DNA of 64,000 bases from the NCBI RefSeq assembly GCF_027943255.1, contig NC_072893.1:115443784-115507783 (forward strand), given 5' to 3'. Below the pieces are notes generated by a model. It saw only the letters and a list, made by a program, of their open reading frames with translations. It had not been told where the DNA came from and did not search any database. This DNA is from Anastrepha obliqua. Lineage: Eukaryota > Arthropoda > Insecta > Diptera > Tephritidae. Shown piece after piece: positions 9,906-20,659 of this stretch. The position numbers were made by a program, and so were the translations under genes. Position 1 is the first letter of the stretch. Each line of letters opens with the position of its first letter.

Positions 9906-12235
9906 GTTCAGATACTTTATCATTAGTAACAGCCTAACTTTCTAATTCCTTTTCACTACCATAGGTAATAATTTTATTTATTTCTTCCTTTATTTTCATA
10001 AAATAAAAAATATTTTCTATAAATAAACTACAAATATTTATTTTCATAGAGCAAATATATTTATTTTTAGTCATAAGATATATCACCACACGAAGCGTAA
10101 ACATTTTCGTACTACAAATAATTTGGCCTTACCAGAAGTATTGATTATAAGGCAATACATTGTACTTAAACTTTAGCCACTTTTCGACATAAAATATAAA
10201 TTGATAAATATTTTCGTTCAGTCCTTAAGTTACTTATCTTACGAATAGTGCATATTATCAACCCATTCATCTTGTTTGAACATCGTTCCCATATCATAGA
10301 TGATTAGCTAGAGCTCTCTTACTAGTCTTCTAGCCCGAATAGCACACCGAGACACAATTTTTTTACCTCAGAATATTTTTTGTGCTCCTAAGTTATTTGT
10401 ATACACCCAACACAAACAAAAGAGCAGCTTAATACAGCTCGAAATATCCCCAACTAAAAGCACACACACGCAGTCACAGTAGCAATCAAAAACAACAACA
10501 ACGAATACCTTCTAAACAACTTCTGCATTTCCACATCCAACGCCTCACTAACTCCAATTCCAATTGCCACCAAGTGGCGGGAGCCGCAAATATTTAGTTA
10601 CAATAAGCGATGCCCAGCCACTTTATCATCGCCCATTTATGTTGACCACCCCAAAAGCGACGTCAATAACTTTGAAAAAAAAAACTCGTTAATAAATTTA
10701 ACTTACAACAATAATACATATCAAACCGAGGCGCAACACCCGCTGCAGTCCCTATTAGGCGCATCAAAGCTATTACAAATATAACCACACACACAAGTCA
10801 GGTCTAAGACAAGTGTCTGTGTGAGTGTGTGTAAGTGTGTCTAAGAAAGTAACTGCAGGGAAGCGAAGACGACACCGGCATGGCTTAATGCCTTCCGATC
10901 AGCCAATACCGTCATTAACGCACTCAAGCAATGGAACCAAACAGCCACCAGCAACAGCAGCTACAACAATAATAAGAATAGCCACCACAACACACGTCAA
11001 AGTCAGGTCTAACAATGCACGAAGCATGCAACAAAAACAACCGACAACTGGCTGAGACCTCAAGAAATCAAAGTGGCTTGCAAAAAAAGGAGAAGAAAGG
11101 AAACAACAAAAAATGGCAGTTAAAATATGAATGCTTTGAAAAATGTGAAACTGTAACAAGTCAAATGGCAGTAACAGCAACAACAGCGGTGGCTGTAGTA
11201 GCGACGTTGGCAATTGAAATGGTAGCAGACCGCTAGTAATGCATAAGGGGCATACTTAGTTAGATATGCGAGCATGTGAGTATGTTGGCATGTGTGCATG
11301 TGTGCATGCGCTTATGTGCAAATAGTCACCGTTGTTGCCACTGTTGCGGGCGTTTTTGCGGTTGCGACGCGGTAGCTACCTGGGAGGTGCTCCCCATTCT
11401 TCGTTTTCGAATAGCCTGGTTTTCTGCTTGTCTCTGTCGGTCGTATCGCAGCTGCTGCTGGTGTTGTAATGAAAACATTGACTTTGCACGCTTGGCCAGA
11501 TGATTTAAGTGATATTTTCCTGTGCATTGAAGATGGCGTTACTTGCGCAAAATAAGTTTTGTGGCGCTTTTTCTTGCGAAATATTTTTTGTTTCGTGATG
11601 TTTTGTTTTTTGTTTCTGGCTAAAAAAGTACTAGCAAAATATTTTTTAAACTCACAAAAACACCATTAAGATTTTAATTGCCCTTACACGGCAGCTAAAT
11701 GCAGTATAATTCACATTTTTAGTAGAAAGTGGTATGTGCTGTGCTAGCAGATGAGTTTGAAGCGAGTTGGAGATACAAAGGTATTGGTTTGTTATTTATG
11801 GATAACATTTTTAGTTAAAAAAAAATCATTCGCTCCTTGTTGAAAAAAACTGCCATAGGGCAACAATAAAACAAAAATCACAAAAATATGTAAAATCCTC
11901 GAGTGTAATGCGTTATATAGGAACTAAAAGGGCTTTAAATCTGGACCTACTCGCCATTGACTCCTAACCACTCATGTCCAACAAATACTGTCGTAAGTCT
12001 TCGCAAAAGACCTTAGGTATCCCTAAAATTTTTAGACATTTTTTTGGCTTATTGGCCGAACTTCTCCTCCTATTTGTACTGTGCGGCTTGATGTTGTTCC
12101 ACAAATCTTTAGACGCTTTCCTTAAACTAATTTCCTTGAAAATTAAGATACTTTCAAAAACTTGCAGTAGCGACTACTTTGTAAATACAACACACATTTT
12201 TTTTTAAGTTTCAGCAACCTTTAAATAACTTTAAA
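9906..12235. other. Non-coding stretch with CAA/CAG-rich microsatellites
   Basis: AT-rich sequence, then from about 10.8 to 11.5 kb a patch rich in CAACAG, ACAACAA and GTGTGTAAG-like repeats. Overlapping frames on both strands in that patch (for example 10899-11213 minus and 11276-11503 plus) reflect triplet-repeat composition. I see no gene, splice-bounded exon or RNA. Confidence 0.55.
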
Positions 12236-12239
12236 ACCC

Positions 12240-13110
12240 ATAAATATTTTTTTCAACTTCTGTTTTTGAACTTTAGATGCTTCCAGTATCTGAAGTAAGG
12301 TGTCATAAGCCCAGAGATACTTACATCACTTTTTGAAAAGTTGCAAAGAGCTGTAGTTACTTCTAAACTCTACAGATACTTTTCCAAATTTATTTTTTTG
12401 AGATTTAATATACTTCCATAAGCTACCGTTAGTCGCTGCAGGTCTAAATATATATTTTTTCATCTAATAGATCCCTTTTTAAATGTAATAGAAGCTCTTA
12501 GATATTCTGAGAGTCTAAAGATACTTTTTTAGTGTTTAGATTAGATACTTACATACTCTGGAATAAGCTTAAAGATATTTGCATCGCTTTCTGAAAGGGT
12601 ACAAAAAGCTTTAGATACTCTTAAGCCCTGCAGATACTTTCCTAAGATCTAAGATACTTTCAAAAACTGCCTAAATATACTTTTCGTTACACGCCTAAAT
12701 CTGCTTTTGACCATCTAAGAGATACCTTTTTAAAAGTAACACAAGCCTTTAGATACACTAAAATCTCATAGATACTTCCTATTTAGTTTTGATAACGTCT
12801 AGTATACGGAAGTATCTCAGAGGTAATTGCATGATTTTTTTAAGGATTGCTAAAAACTTCACTTCATACTATTAAGACCTGCAGAAACTCAAAACTGCCG
12901 TTAGTCACTACAGGCCCAAACATGCCTTTGCTCAATTAATAGATACCCTTTTAAAAGTAACTGAAGTGTTTATATACTGTTAGATCCTAAAGATACTTTA
13001 TCGACATTCATTTATTTGAGCTTTAGGTGCTTCCAGAAGCTGAAGTAACTCGCCATAAGCTCAAAGATAATTCAATAAATCTAACAGATACTCCTTTGGC
13101 AACTATGGTA
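12240..13110 (+). repeat. ~220-250-bp tandem array with GATACTT words
   Basis: The segment CCGTTAGTC.CTGCAGG..TAAA, then ATAGATACCCTTTTTAAAAGTAA, then TTAGATACT, recurs three times. Its AGATACCCTTTTTAAA-like marker lies near 12468, 12720 and 12942, giving spacings of about 252 and 222 bp. The flanking marker TTTAGGTGCTTCCAGAAGCTGAAGTAA appears at both ends of the array (about 12275 and 13020). Copies are strongly diverged. The many AGATACTT words resemble the array at 9 kb. Confidence 0.65.
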
Positions 13111-13252
13111 GCACTGATATAAAAGATCATTGATTAATAAAATTAAATAAATAGAGAGTAAAATGAAATGGGGTGTTAATGAAACTTTTCCAAGTTATTT
13201 TATGATCCATCAGAGTAGTACCATAACTGAACTCATTCGTACTCGTATGGCT

Positions 13253-13272
13253 TTATATATATATATATATAT
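13253..13272. repeat. (TA)n microsatellite
   Basis: Uninterrupted TA dinucleotide run of about ten units. Confidence 0.9.
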
Positions 13273-13289
13273 TTTCCCGTGGTTCCTAG

Positions 13290-13783
13290 GTGGAACAAAG
13301 GGCCTCAATGAACAAGTTAAAGTTAAATCTATTAGAAGCTAGGAATTTTATTTGCTGCCAGGAGCGGCCTGCTTGTTGCACTTCTGTTTCTATTTCTTTG
13401 GCTTTATGCAAGTTGGATTCTATTGGGTTGAGTTATGTAGAGTTATGGGCGATGGTTCAAAACGAGGGGAAGTTTTTAGTCTCCGGAAATACCATTGCTG
13501 CGCTGATGATGCATTATTAAACACTTAGCCAACATTGGAAAATATAAGGGCTCTTCTATTCGGCACTTATCTGCTCGCTATCTATCTGCTCAGCTCACTA
13601 GATGAAAAATTTGCATGTGAAAGCTACAACAAAGTTATCAAGCAAGATTCGCCGCTAGCGGTGATGGCTGCTTGCTATCATAATATGGTTCTAACTCTTG
13701 ACTCCTTCTTGCCTACGGAAAGTTTAGGTAATATCGCAGAGCGTTGCCAGGCACAGTTAGCAGTTAGGCAACCTCGGTTATAG
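13290..13783 (+). other. Two adjacent open frames of unknown identity
   Basis: A less AT-rich block holds a 76-codon frame (13290-13520) and, in another frame 14 bp later, an 82-codon frame (13535-13783). The second has a hydrophobic first half (LLFGTYLLAIYLLSSLDEKF) and a helical second half that looks more protein-like than chance frames nearby. I recognise no family. A stop lies just upstream of the second ATG, and no convincing splice pair joins the two. It could be a decayed gene or retroelement piece, or chance. The retroposon at 13796 starts 13 bp after its stop codon. Confidence 0.2.
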
Positions 13784-13935
13784 ATAATTCTTACATTTCC
13801 ACGACAGTCGGTTCTACGTTACCGAAACGACCCGGATTTATATCCGGCCAAGGACTGTCACTCCAACAGCATTCCCCGTATGTAAGTATGGGAATGTTTA
13901 TGCTGCTACAACAACAACAAGAGATAATTCTTACA
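13782..13935 (+). mobile_element. 126-bp retroposon with 14-bp target duplication and CAA tail
   Basis: Element 13796-13921 is flanked by a perfect 14-bp direct repeat, AGATAATTCTTACA (13782-13795 and 13922-13935). It ends in CTACAACAACAACAAG, a CAA-repeat tail. It has three self-complementary segments: GACAGTC/GACTGTC (13803-13809 with 13853-13859) enclosing CCGGAT-TTAT-ATCCGG (13832-13847), then CATTCCC...GGGAATG near 13870-13896. The variable-length duplication and simple 3' tail are marks of target-primed reverse transcription. It is either a very short SINE or the 3' end of a LINE truncated to about 125 bp. I recall similar sequence repeated in tephritid DNA, unverified. Confidence 0.85.
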
Positions 13936-16240
13936 GTTTCAACGATTTACAACTGAAAGTGATTAATTAGTTATTTTTTTTTTAATAAAAATTTAATTAA
14001 AACTAGGCCAGAGGTCACAAAAAAAATTAAATTTTTATTGATCAAAATTTTATAATTAAATTTTTATAACACTCAAAACCAACATATTTTAGTAATATTA
14101 TTCCTCTTCTTCCGCCTAAGCTATTTTTCGGATTTTTAGTATTGCATGCCATTAATTTATAGTACCTTTTCTTTCGGCGTCAACATTTAAATTTTCCAAT
14201 CAATATTACAAATACAAAAATTAGTGGCAATTTTAATTTTTATAAGCGTAATGAATTTTCCCGCTTACTCATCACACACACACACACACTAGCACCCGCA
14301 CATGCCGTTAAAAGTGCTCATCAGCAGAAAATTAAAACATTCAGTATACAGAAATAAAAAATATTAATAATAATAAAACTCAAGTGAATTTCAGCTGAAT
14401 CAGTCATCGAAGCCATCGAAATTGATCACCCTCAGCGCACAGATCATGAACTCAAAATATTTTCACTCAACTGAGTTGGCATTTCATTTATTATTATTTT
14501 CGTTTTTTTTATTATTATTTAATTATTGTATTGGTATGCGCTTGCTTGTTATTATTTTTCGAAAATAAATTCACGGAACGGATGTGCATGGGTGGTGGCC
14601 GCCAGTAGTTAGTTGGCTAGCTCTGGCACTGCTAACCACAGAGGAGACGCCAAACGTTGGCGCAGAGTGTGGACAGTTTTTGATTAAACGCTTGAAATTG
14701 TAGCGTTCTGATATTAATACCTACATATGTAGATACGTAGATGCGTTTGTATGTATTTCGTTCGATGCGGGAAGCCGTTATTAACCAACGATTTTGATGA
14801 GGATGTTGATTTGATGATGAACGCGCGCCCCCACAGAAAACAAACCAAATGATAAAAAAACACAATTTAAGAAAAAAACACATTATCGAAATGTTTATTT
14901 GCTATGTAGCTGAACGCTGAAATCGAGCGAGCGCTCCATTATATGCAAGGCAGCTGTCGAACAAGTGTACTTGCAACAGCAACATTATTAAGCGCATTAT
15001 TGTCACCCGCAATTGAAAATTCATATAAGTGGAGCAAAATATGTATACGTGTGTATGTGTGTGTGTGTGTGTACATATAGTTGGAACGCTGCACGATCAC
15101 ATTAGACCCCCATAATGACAAGTGTATAAATTTTTATGGTTTTTAATTTCCGTGCTGACAAATTAATTTAATAATAGAGCGCATGGAGCGCATGTACGAA
15201 AACAAAAAGAGCAAAATAAATAAATTTATGGATAGATAAATGAGCAAAAAGTAGCTAACAAGCGACCAGCAGTAGCAGCGGCAGCGGCAGCATTAAATAA
15301 TCAAACGATCGAACGCTCGATCGCTCGCATGTGGGTGATTATTATTGACTCGATCCGCTACAATGATGTCTAGCTAACATTGTTTTTATTAATTTTCTAA
15401 ATATGTATATATATACACACACAGACATACATACAGACATTTCTCTTGCTGGCTGATTGCCGTAATATTTTAATTATTTCGATTATTGACGCGTTTGAAT
15501 TTTAATTAGCGCTCTAGTTTCGAGGCGAAAGCCCAAAGCGGCGACGGCATCCAAACGCTACTGCAGCGCTCGTATGGCACCCACACTTGTGTTAGAGGCT
15601 ACAAAGAAGCCAACATGTAGCAGCTACAAGTGTTTGCTGGCTACTATTTTGTTTTTATTTTAATTTTTTTTTTTAATTTTTTCTTTTCATATTTGCTTTA
15701 TTTTACATTTTTCTGCAGCAAGTGTTTAACAAGTGCCAGCGTGTGTAGCTACAAATGCGCTGCTTGTTAGCATGTCTAGACACTAGCTGGTGTTTATTGC
15801 TGCTGATATTGTTGTTTTTGTAATATCATTTGGTTGTAAAGAGTTGGTGTTTTTTCTGCTGCTGCTGCTGTTGTTGTTGTTGCTGCAAGCGATTTGTTTC
15901 CAATTCATAAATTTATTTGATATGTATGCTCTTTTGCATTTTTATTGCTTTTGCTGTATTTTTAATTTGCATAAATTATTTGTAATTTGTTAATGCGCCT
16001 TTTGAGGCGGTTGAAGCGCTTAAAATTTTCAAGTGACTATATAATTTTGATAAATAGTAAACATACGTACATGCATACACATTTAAATACAAATATTTAT
16101 ACAAATAGAAATGCAATGAATAGTGAATGCCAAACATGCAAATGAAATTAAAAATTAAAGCAAAACAAAAAAATAAAGGTAGAAGTGATAATTAAAAAAA
16201 GATAAAGAAGAAAAGGTATTATAGATCATGGAAAAAATAT
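13936..16240. other. Non-coding stretch with CA/GT and GCAGCG microsatellites
   Basis: Contains (CA)n at about 14276, (GT)n at about 15057, GGCAGCGGCAGC at about 15280, and CGATCG...CGATCG inverted repeats near 15305. From 14.6 to 15.6 kb the sequence is of higher complexity and could hold regulatory sites, but nothing specific can be shown. The small frames here are not supported as genes. Confidence 0.5.
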
Positions 16241-16545
16241 ATAAATAAATGAAATTAATAAATAAAATAAATAAATAATAAATTAAATAAAGAAATATAT
16301 AAAAAAAAAAACAAATAAAAGCATAAATAAATAAAATAAAAAATTAATAATAAATAAATAAAATAAAAGGCGTCGCCAAGGACATAAAGAAATAAATAAA
16401 ATTAAAAAAAAAAATATAAAAAAAATTAATATAAATAAATAAAGTAAATAAAATAAAATAAAAAATAGAGTAAATAAATACATAAATAAAATAAATAATT
16501 AAAAAAATAATACAAATCAATAAATAAAAAAATAAAAACTGAATG
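16241..16545. repeat. AAAT/AAATA-type microsatellite tract
   Basis: About 300 bp of interrupted AAAT, AAATA and AAAATA units with one short unique island (AAGGCGTCGCCAAGGACA). The Leu/Phe/Ile-rich minus-strand frames over it are by-products of the repeat. Confidence 0.8.
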
Positions 16546-17789
16546 TTAGTCTGAAGTGCACGTTTTTTTTGTTTTTTGCATATGAGGAGGTTTAAAATGC
16601 CTAAATGCATCATCAAAGCTGTCGTTGCAGCAATGGTATGTCCGGGGACTAAAAACTCGCCCTCCCTTTACTTCGGAGTGACGTGCCATCTTCCTCATTA
16701 GAAGGTCTGTGCTTGTTTGCCTCCAGCGATCAAGTTTCGCTTTTTCATCCGACGAATTTTTTCCGCGAAACCGCGAAAATTTTATTAATAATAAAATAGA
16801 AACCTAAGAAAAATTTTTAAAAGATAAAAACACAATTAAAAAAGATAACAAAAATTAATTTGTAATACTGAACAGAAAATATTTTTTTAAAACTTAGCAC
16901 AAAAATATGACATTAGCTTTCTTTAAATTAAAAATAATAAATTTTAATTGTAAAATATCTCTAAAACTTAACTTTTAAAAAGAAAATATTACTCCACACT
17001 TATGCACTTTATATAATCCACTTCTCAAGTTTTTTTCTCTTGTTCAAAAATCTACCGTTTCTGAATTCCACTCAACACTCATTTGTATTACCAGCGCCGC
17101 AATTGCAATTCTTATTACTTAGGCTGCTTTGGTTTTTATTTTTGTTTTATTTGTTTCTTTTTCATTTACTTATTTTTGTTGTAATAAAAATCCACACGAA
17201 TATGGTAACTAATTGGATTTGCTTTTGGCAAAATAAAAATGTAAACTACCGACCAGTAATTTGTATGGATTTTGTATGTGTGCAGTGGATTTTTGGTTTA
17301 AGCACGAAGTAGTAAAAATTAAAATTTTGTATTATCATAAACAGTTATTATGTTAACAAGGTGGTAAAAGAAAAATAAAAACAGTTTATTGAATTAAATG
17401 AAAGCAATAAAATGAAATAAAAAAAAAAAAATTTAAATGGAAATGTAATTAAAAAAATTAAATTAAATTAAAATAAAGGAAAAAATAAAGTTAAATTAAA
17501 TGGAAAAAATAAAGTTAAATGAAAAAAATTAAATAAATTTAAATAAAACTTAGTAATGCATAATAAAATAAAATAAAATGAAAAAAATTAATATACCAAA
17601 TGCAATTTAAAAAAAACTTAATTAGATTAAAGTAAATGAAAAATAACAAGAAATTCTATTGAATTAAATGAAAGCAATAAAATAAAACTTAAAAAAAATT
17701 AATATATTGTAATAAAATTAAACTACAACGAAAAAAAAAATTTAATGAAAATAAATTTTAAAAAATTAAAGTAAATAAAAAAAAAATTT

Positions 17790-18235
17790 AAAAAATTTAC
17801 TTAAAACAAAAAATAAATCAAATTTAATAAACTAAAAAAATATTAAAAAAAATTTAATTAGACTAGTAAAGTAATTTAATTTAATTAGATTAGTAAAAGG
17901 GGGAAAAAATTATGGAAATATATAAAAAAAAAATTAATAATATATAATAAAATAAAACACAATGAAATGAAGTAAAAAAGTAGATAGAAAAAGAAATAAA
18001 AATTAAATTAGTTTACTTAAAACAAAAAATAAATCAAATATAATAAACTAAAAAAATATTAAAAAAAATTTAATTAGACTCAAGTAAAAGGGGGAAAAAT
18101 TATGGAAATATATGAAAAAAAAATTTAATAATATATAATAAAATAAAACACAATGAAATGAAGTAAAATTTAAAAAATTAGATGGAAAAGGAAATAAAAA
18201 TTAAATTAATTTACTTAAAACAAAAAACTTAAATT
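17790..18235 (+). repeat. ~200-bp AT-rich tandem duplication
   Basis: ACTTAAAACAAAAAATAAATCA occurs at about 17799 and 18015, and its first half again at about 18213. GGGGGAAAAA..TTATGGAAATATAT lies at about 17898 and 18090, and CACAATGAAATGAAGTAAAA recurs similarly. The period is about 200-216 bp. The copies are close to identical, so this duplication is younger than most arrays here. The AT-only sequence from 17390 to 17790 resembles it in composition. Confidence 0.8.
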
Positions 18236-18538
18236 AAATTGAAAAGGAAGAAGAGTATGAAGTGCAATAAAAAAATAGCTGGATAAAAATCGAAATAAAG
18301 TAAAACTATTGAAATAAGAAAATATACTCCCGCCCATTTTACGAAAAAAAATTATCAAACTTCTTGTAATCTGCCGTAAATTTTTCCTTAAATCGAGAAT
18401 GCCGTGCCACACTGCAAAGCGGCCAAACATGAAAACTGAAACCAAGAAGGTCGAAAATGGAAAAATTTCATTTTCGCCCTATGCTTCCCAACGGAGATCA
18501 AGAAATGATGATGACGATGATTAGCGGTGGCTCGCCGT

Positions 18539-18740
18539 TTTACTTAGTTCTCTCATCGACAGATGCTTCGGAAGTCACATTCATGTCTAATAGGTCTGGA
18601 TTGAAATACTAATAATAATAATAAATAATAATTAATAGGATAGATAACAGATACCAGGAATCTTACGGAATGGAAACATTTACTTAGTCCTCTCCTCGTT
18701 TGATATTTCGGCTGTCACATTCATATCTAATAGGTCTGTC
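18539..18740 (+). repeat. Direct duplication of a ~60-bp segment, 140 bp apart
   Basis: TACTTAGTTCTCTC...GTCACATTCATGTCTAATAGGTCTG (from 18541) recurs as TACTTAGTCCTCTC...GTCACATTCATATCTAATAGGTCTG (from 18681). The two copies are about 80 percent alike and separated by ATAATAATA-rich sequence. Confidence 0.75.
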
Positions 18741-19221
18741 AAAATTCTCATGCACTTTGTATCGAAATGTTTAACATGGAATTTCATGATGGTGTCTCAG
18801 TTAGAAAAATATTTTATTTATAATTTAAACAAAAGACTGCTGGTCAGACTCTTCTGCCAATTGAAGGGTTACTACTCGTAGTTATCGCCACAAACACTGC
18901 TCTCAAACGCCTGTCAATCATAAAATTATTTCTTGGTTTCTTCGTGCATTTTTTTGTGCACTTTTTTCTTTTTTTGATTGCAATAGAACTTCTTCTGAAT
19001 ACTTATCGCTTACTTGTGGTATTTTTGTACATTTTCGAAATTCAATTCTTTTATGATAAGCAGTTTGCTTTTATTCCCATTCGTATCATGCGCGTTTTTA
19101 CTCACATACATACATCATATTTTGCGGTTAATCAGAAATACTTTTGTAAAATTAAATTTTACTGATAGTTAATTATTTTATCGAATCAACCGCAAGCAGA
19201 ATGAAAATAAATGTGCATACA

Positions 19222-19300
19222 TTAGGGTGGTTACATTTTTTTACCCACATCGTATCTAGAAGATTCGAATTCTACATGAAATTCTAAGAAAAAAGTCCAG
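19222..19300 (+). repeat. Dispersed repeat end (ATTAGGGTGG), copy A
   Basis: TTAGGGTGGTTA..., then AGATTCGAATCTAC-like sequence, then TTCTAAGAAAAAAGTCCA also appears at 52.15 kb in the same order (TTAGGGTGGGTTA, AGATTCAGAATCTAC, TTCTGAGAAAAAGTCCA). Probably one end of a DNA transposon family; the partner end was not found. Confidence 0.5.
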
Positions 19301-19371
19301 CGCATAGCTCTGTAGACAATTTTGAGTCACCCAAATTTAAAAAGAAGATATTCTTAATTAATAAGAGGTTA

Positions 19372-19500
19372 ATATTAGGTTGAGGAAAAAAAAATCCTTT
19401 ATTTTCTCGGTAGACGGCTGTAGTGATCGATATCTCGTAAAGTGTCGATCAAACAATTTAAAGCTTATGCTCTTTTATGCGAAACAAATTTTATGGAAGT
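19372..19500 (+). mobile_element. Possible mariner 5' end
   Basis: TTAGGTTGAGGAAAAAA followed by CGGTAGACGGCTGTAGTGAT and GATATCTCGTAAAGTGTCG resembles, from memory, the terminal repeat and leader of cecropia-type mariner elements in flies. It is preceded by a TA-containing context. I find no matching 3' terminus and no transposase downstream, so it would be a solo end. Confidence 0.4.
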
Positions 19501-19988
19501 TCTTATTATTGTGTTGTGGAGAAAGGCGGTATGTATTTTTTTATTTGTAAATCAAACTAAAGCTTGCAAAAAATCAATACAATTAAATTTAAAAATATTT
19601 CAAAAATTTATTTTTGAATTTTTTTTTTCTTATCATCAATTCTTTACCATTAACAACGTATTTGCAATTATTTTGGTTTTCGCTGTACCACTAATACATA
19701 TTTCGAAAATGAGCCGAATCGGCCCACAAAAACGAGTTTTAGTAATAACTTGCCTCCAGCGGCACCTGGCGGATTAATATTTTGCAAAGTTTTTCTCTTC
19801 GTCTAAAGCATCTTCTATTCTGCTGTCCGGCTCTCTCGAAAACTGAACTATGCTACCTGGGTGCTCTCAGTTTTGAAAGACTAGAATCTAGCCCTGAACT
19901 GGAGCTCAAGCGACTCCTAAAATTCCCGAACAGTACGCGCATTTTAAGCGATGCATATTTTTGCTAAAAATAGGACTCAGATCTGGTA

Positions 19989-20648
19989 TCATACATATGT
20001 ACCAAAATGGTCTCTAAGTGGTTTCGGGCAGTCAGTATAAACTGTTTGTTTGTTGATTTCTGCATTATTGTGTTCTTGTATTTTTTCAAAGTGGCTTCTT
20101 GCTATTTTTTTGGTCTCTTCGTCTACTGTTGCTATATTAAAAGTCCTGTGGATGTCATCATTTTTTGTGTACCTGTCAGACATGGTCAAAATTCGAAGAA
20201 TCTTCGATTGTTGTCGTTGATTTTTTACTAGGTGAGACTTTTGAGCCGTTCCTCACACCTGTAGTCCATATAGCCAGATTGGTTTAATCATGGCTTTGTA
20301 CAATAATAGCTTGTTCTGTATAGTAAGTCTGGATTTTGTGCTGACTAACCAATGAAGTTGTCGAAGTTTTTCTTTTATTTGTTTGACCTTTTGCTTTACG
20401 TGGTGATTCCAATTTAGTTTCGAGTCCAAATGTATTCCAAGGTATTTAGTAGTTGGTTTAATTGTGATTGCTTTGCCATTTATTTTTATTGGAACTGCAG
20501 TAAATTTTGTTTTGGTAGTAAATATAACCTGTACGGTTTTGTCTTCATTTATTTTTAGGTACCAATTATCGAAAAAAAAAAAACTTTTGGTATCTAGAAT
20601 GTCAACGTCTATAGGCAAAGATTGGCAGTTAAAGTAATTTAAACACAA
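19989..20648 (-). pseudogene. 5'-truncated jockey-type LINE reverse-transcriptase fragment
   Basis: The minus-strand frame shows the end of a non-LTR reverse transcriptase: FDNWYLKINEDKT, YLGIHLDSKLNW (the conserved thumb motif), a basic helix, then NKLLLYKAMIKPIWLYG. These match jockey-type mobile-element polymerases. One in-frame TGA (20253-20255) stands where these proteins have the Trp of a YG.QLWG motif. The same frame then continues without a shift to 19989 through ILRILT and a degenerate C-terminal tail. The catalytic YADD region should lie upstream but is absent; a stop near 20660 and unrelated sequence mark the truncation. One nonsense change in an otherwise open 220-codon frame suggests a moderately young copy. 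Confidence 0.85.
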
Positions 20649-20659
20649 TTTTACAATTT

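Noticed and set aside
16241..16616. Leu/Phe/Ile-rich frames suggesting a membrane protein
   Set aside because: They are translations of AAAT-type microsatellite on the opposite strand.
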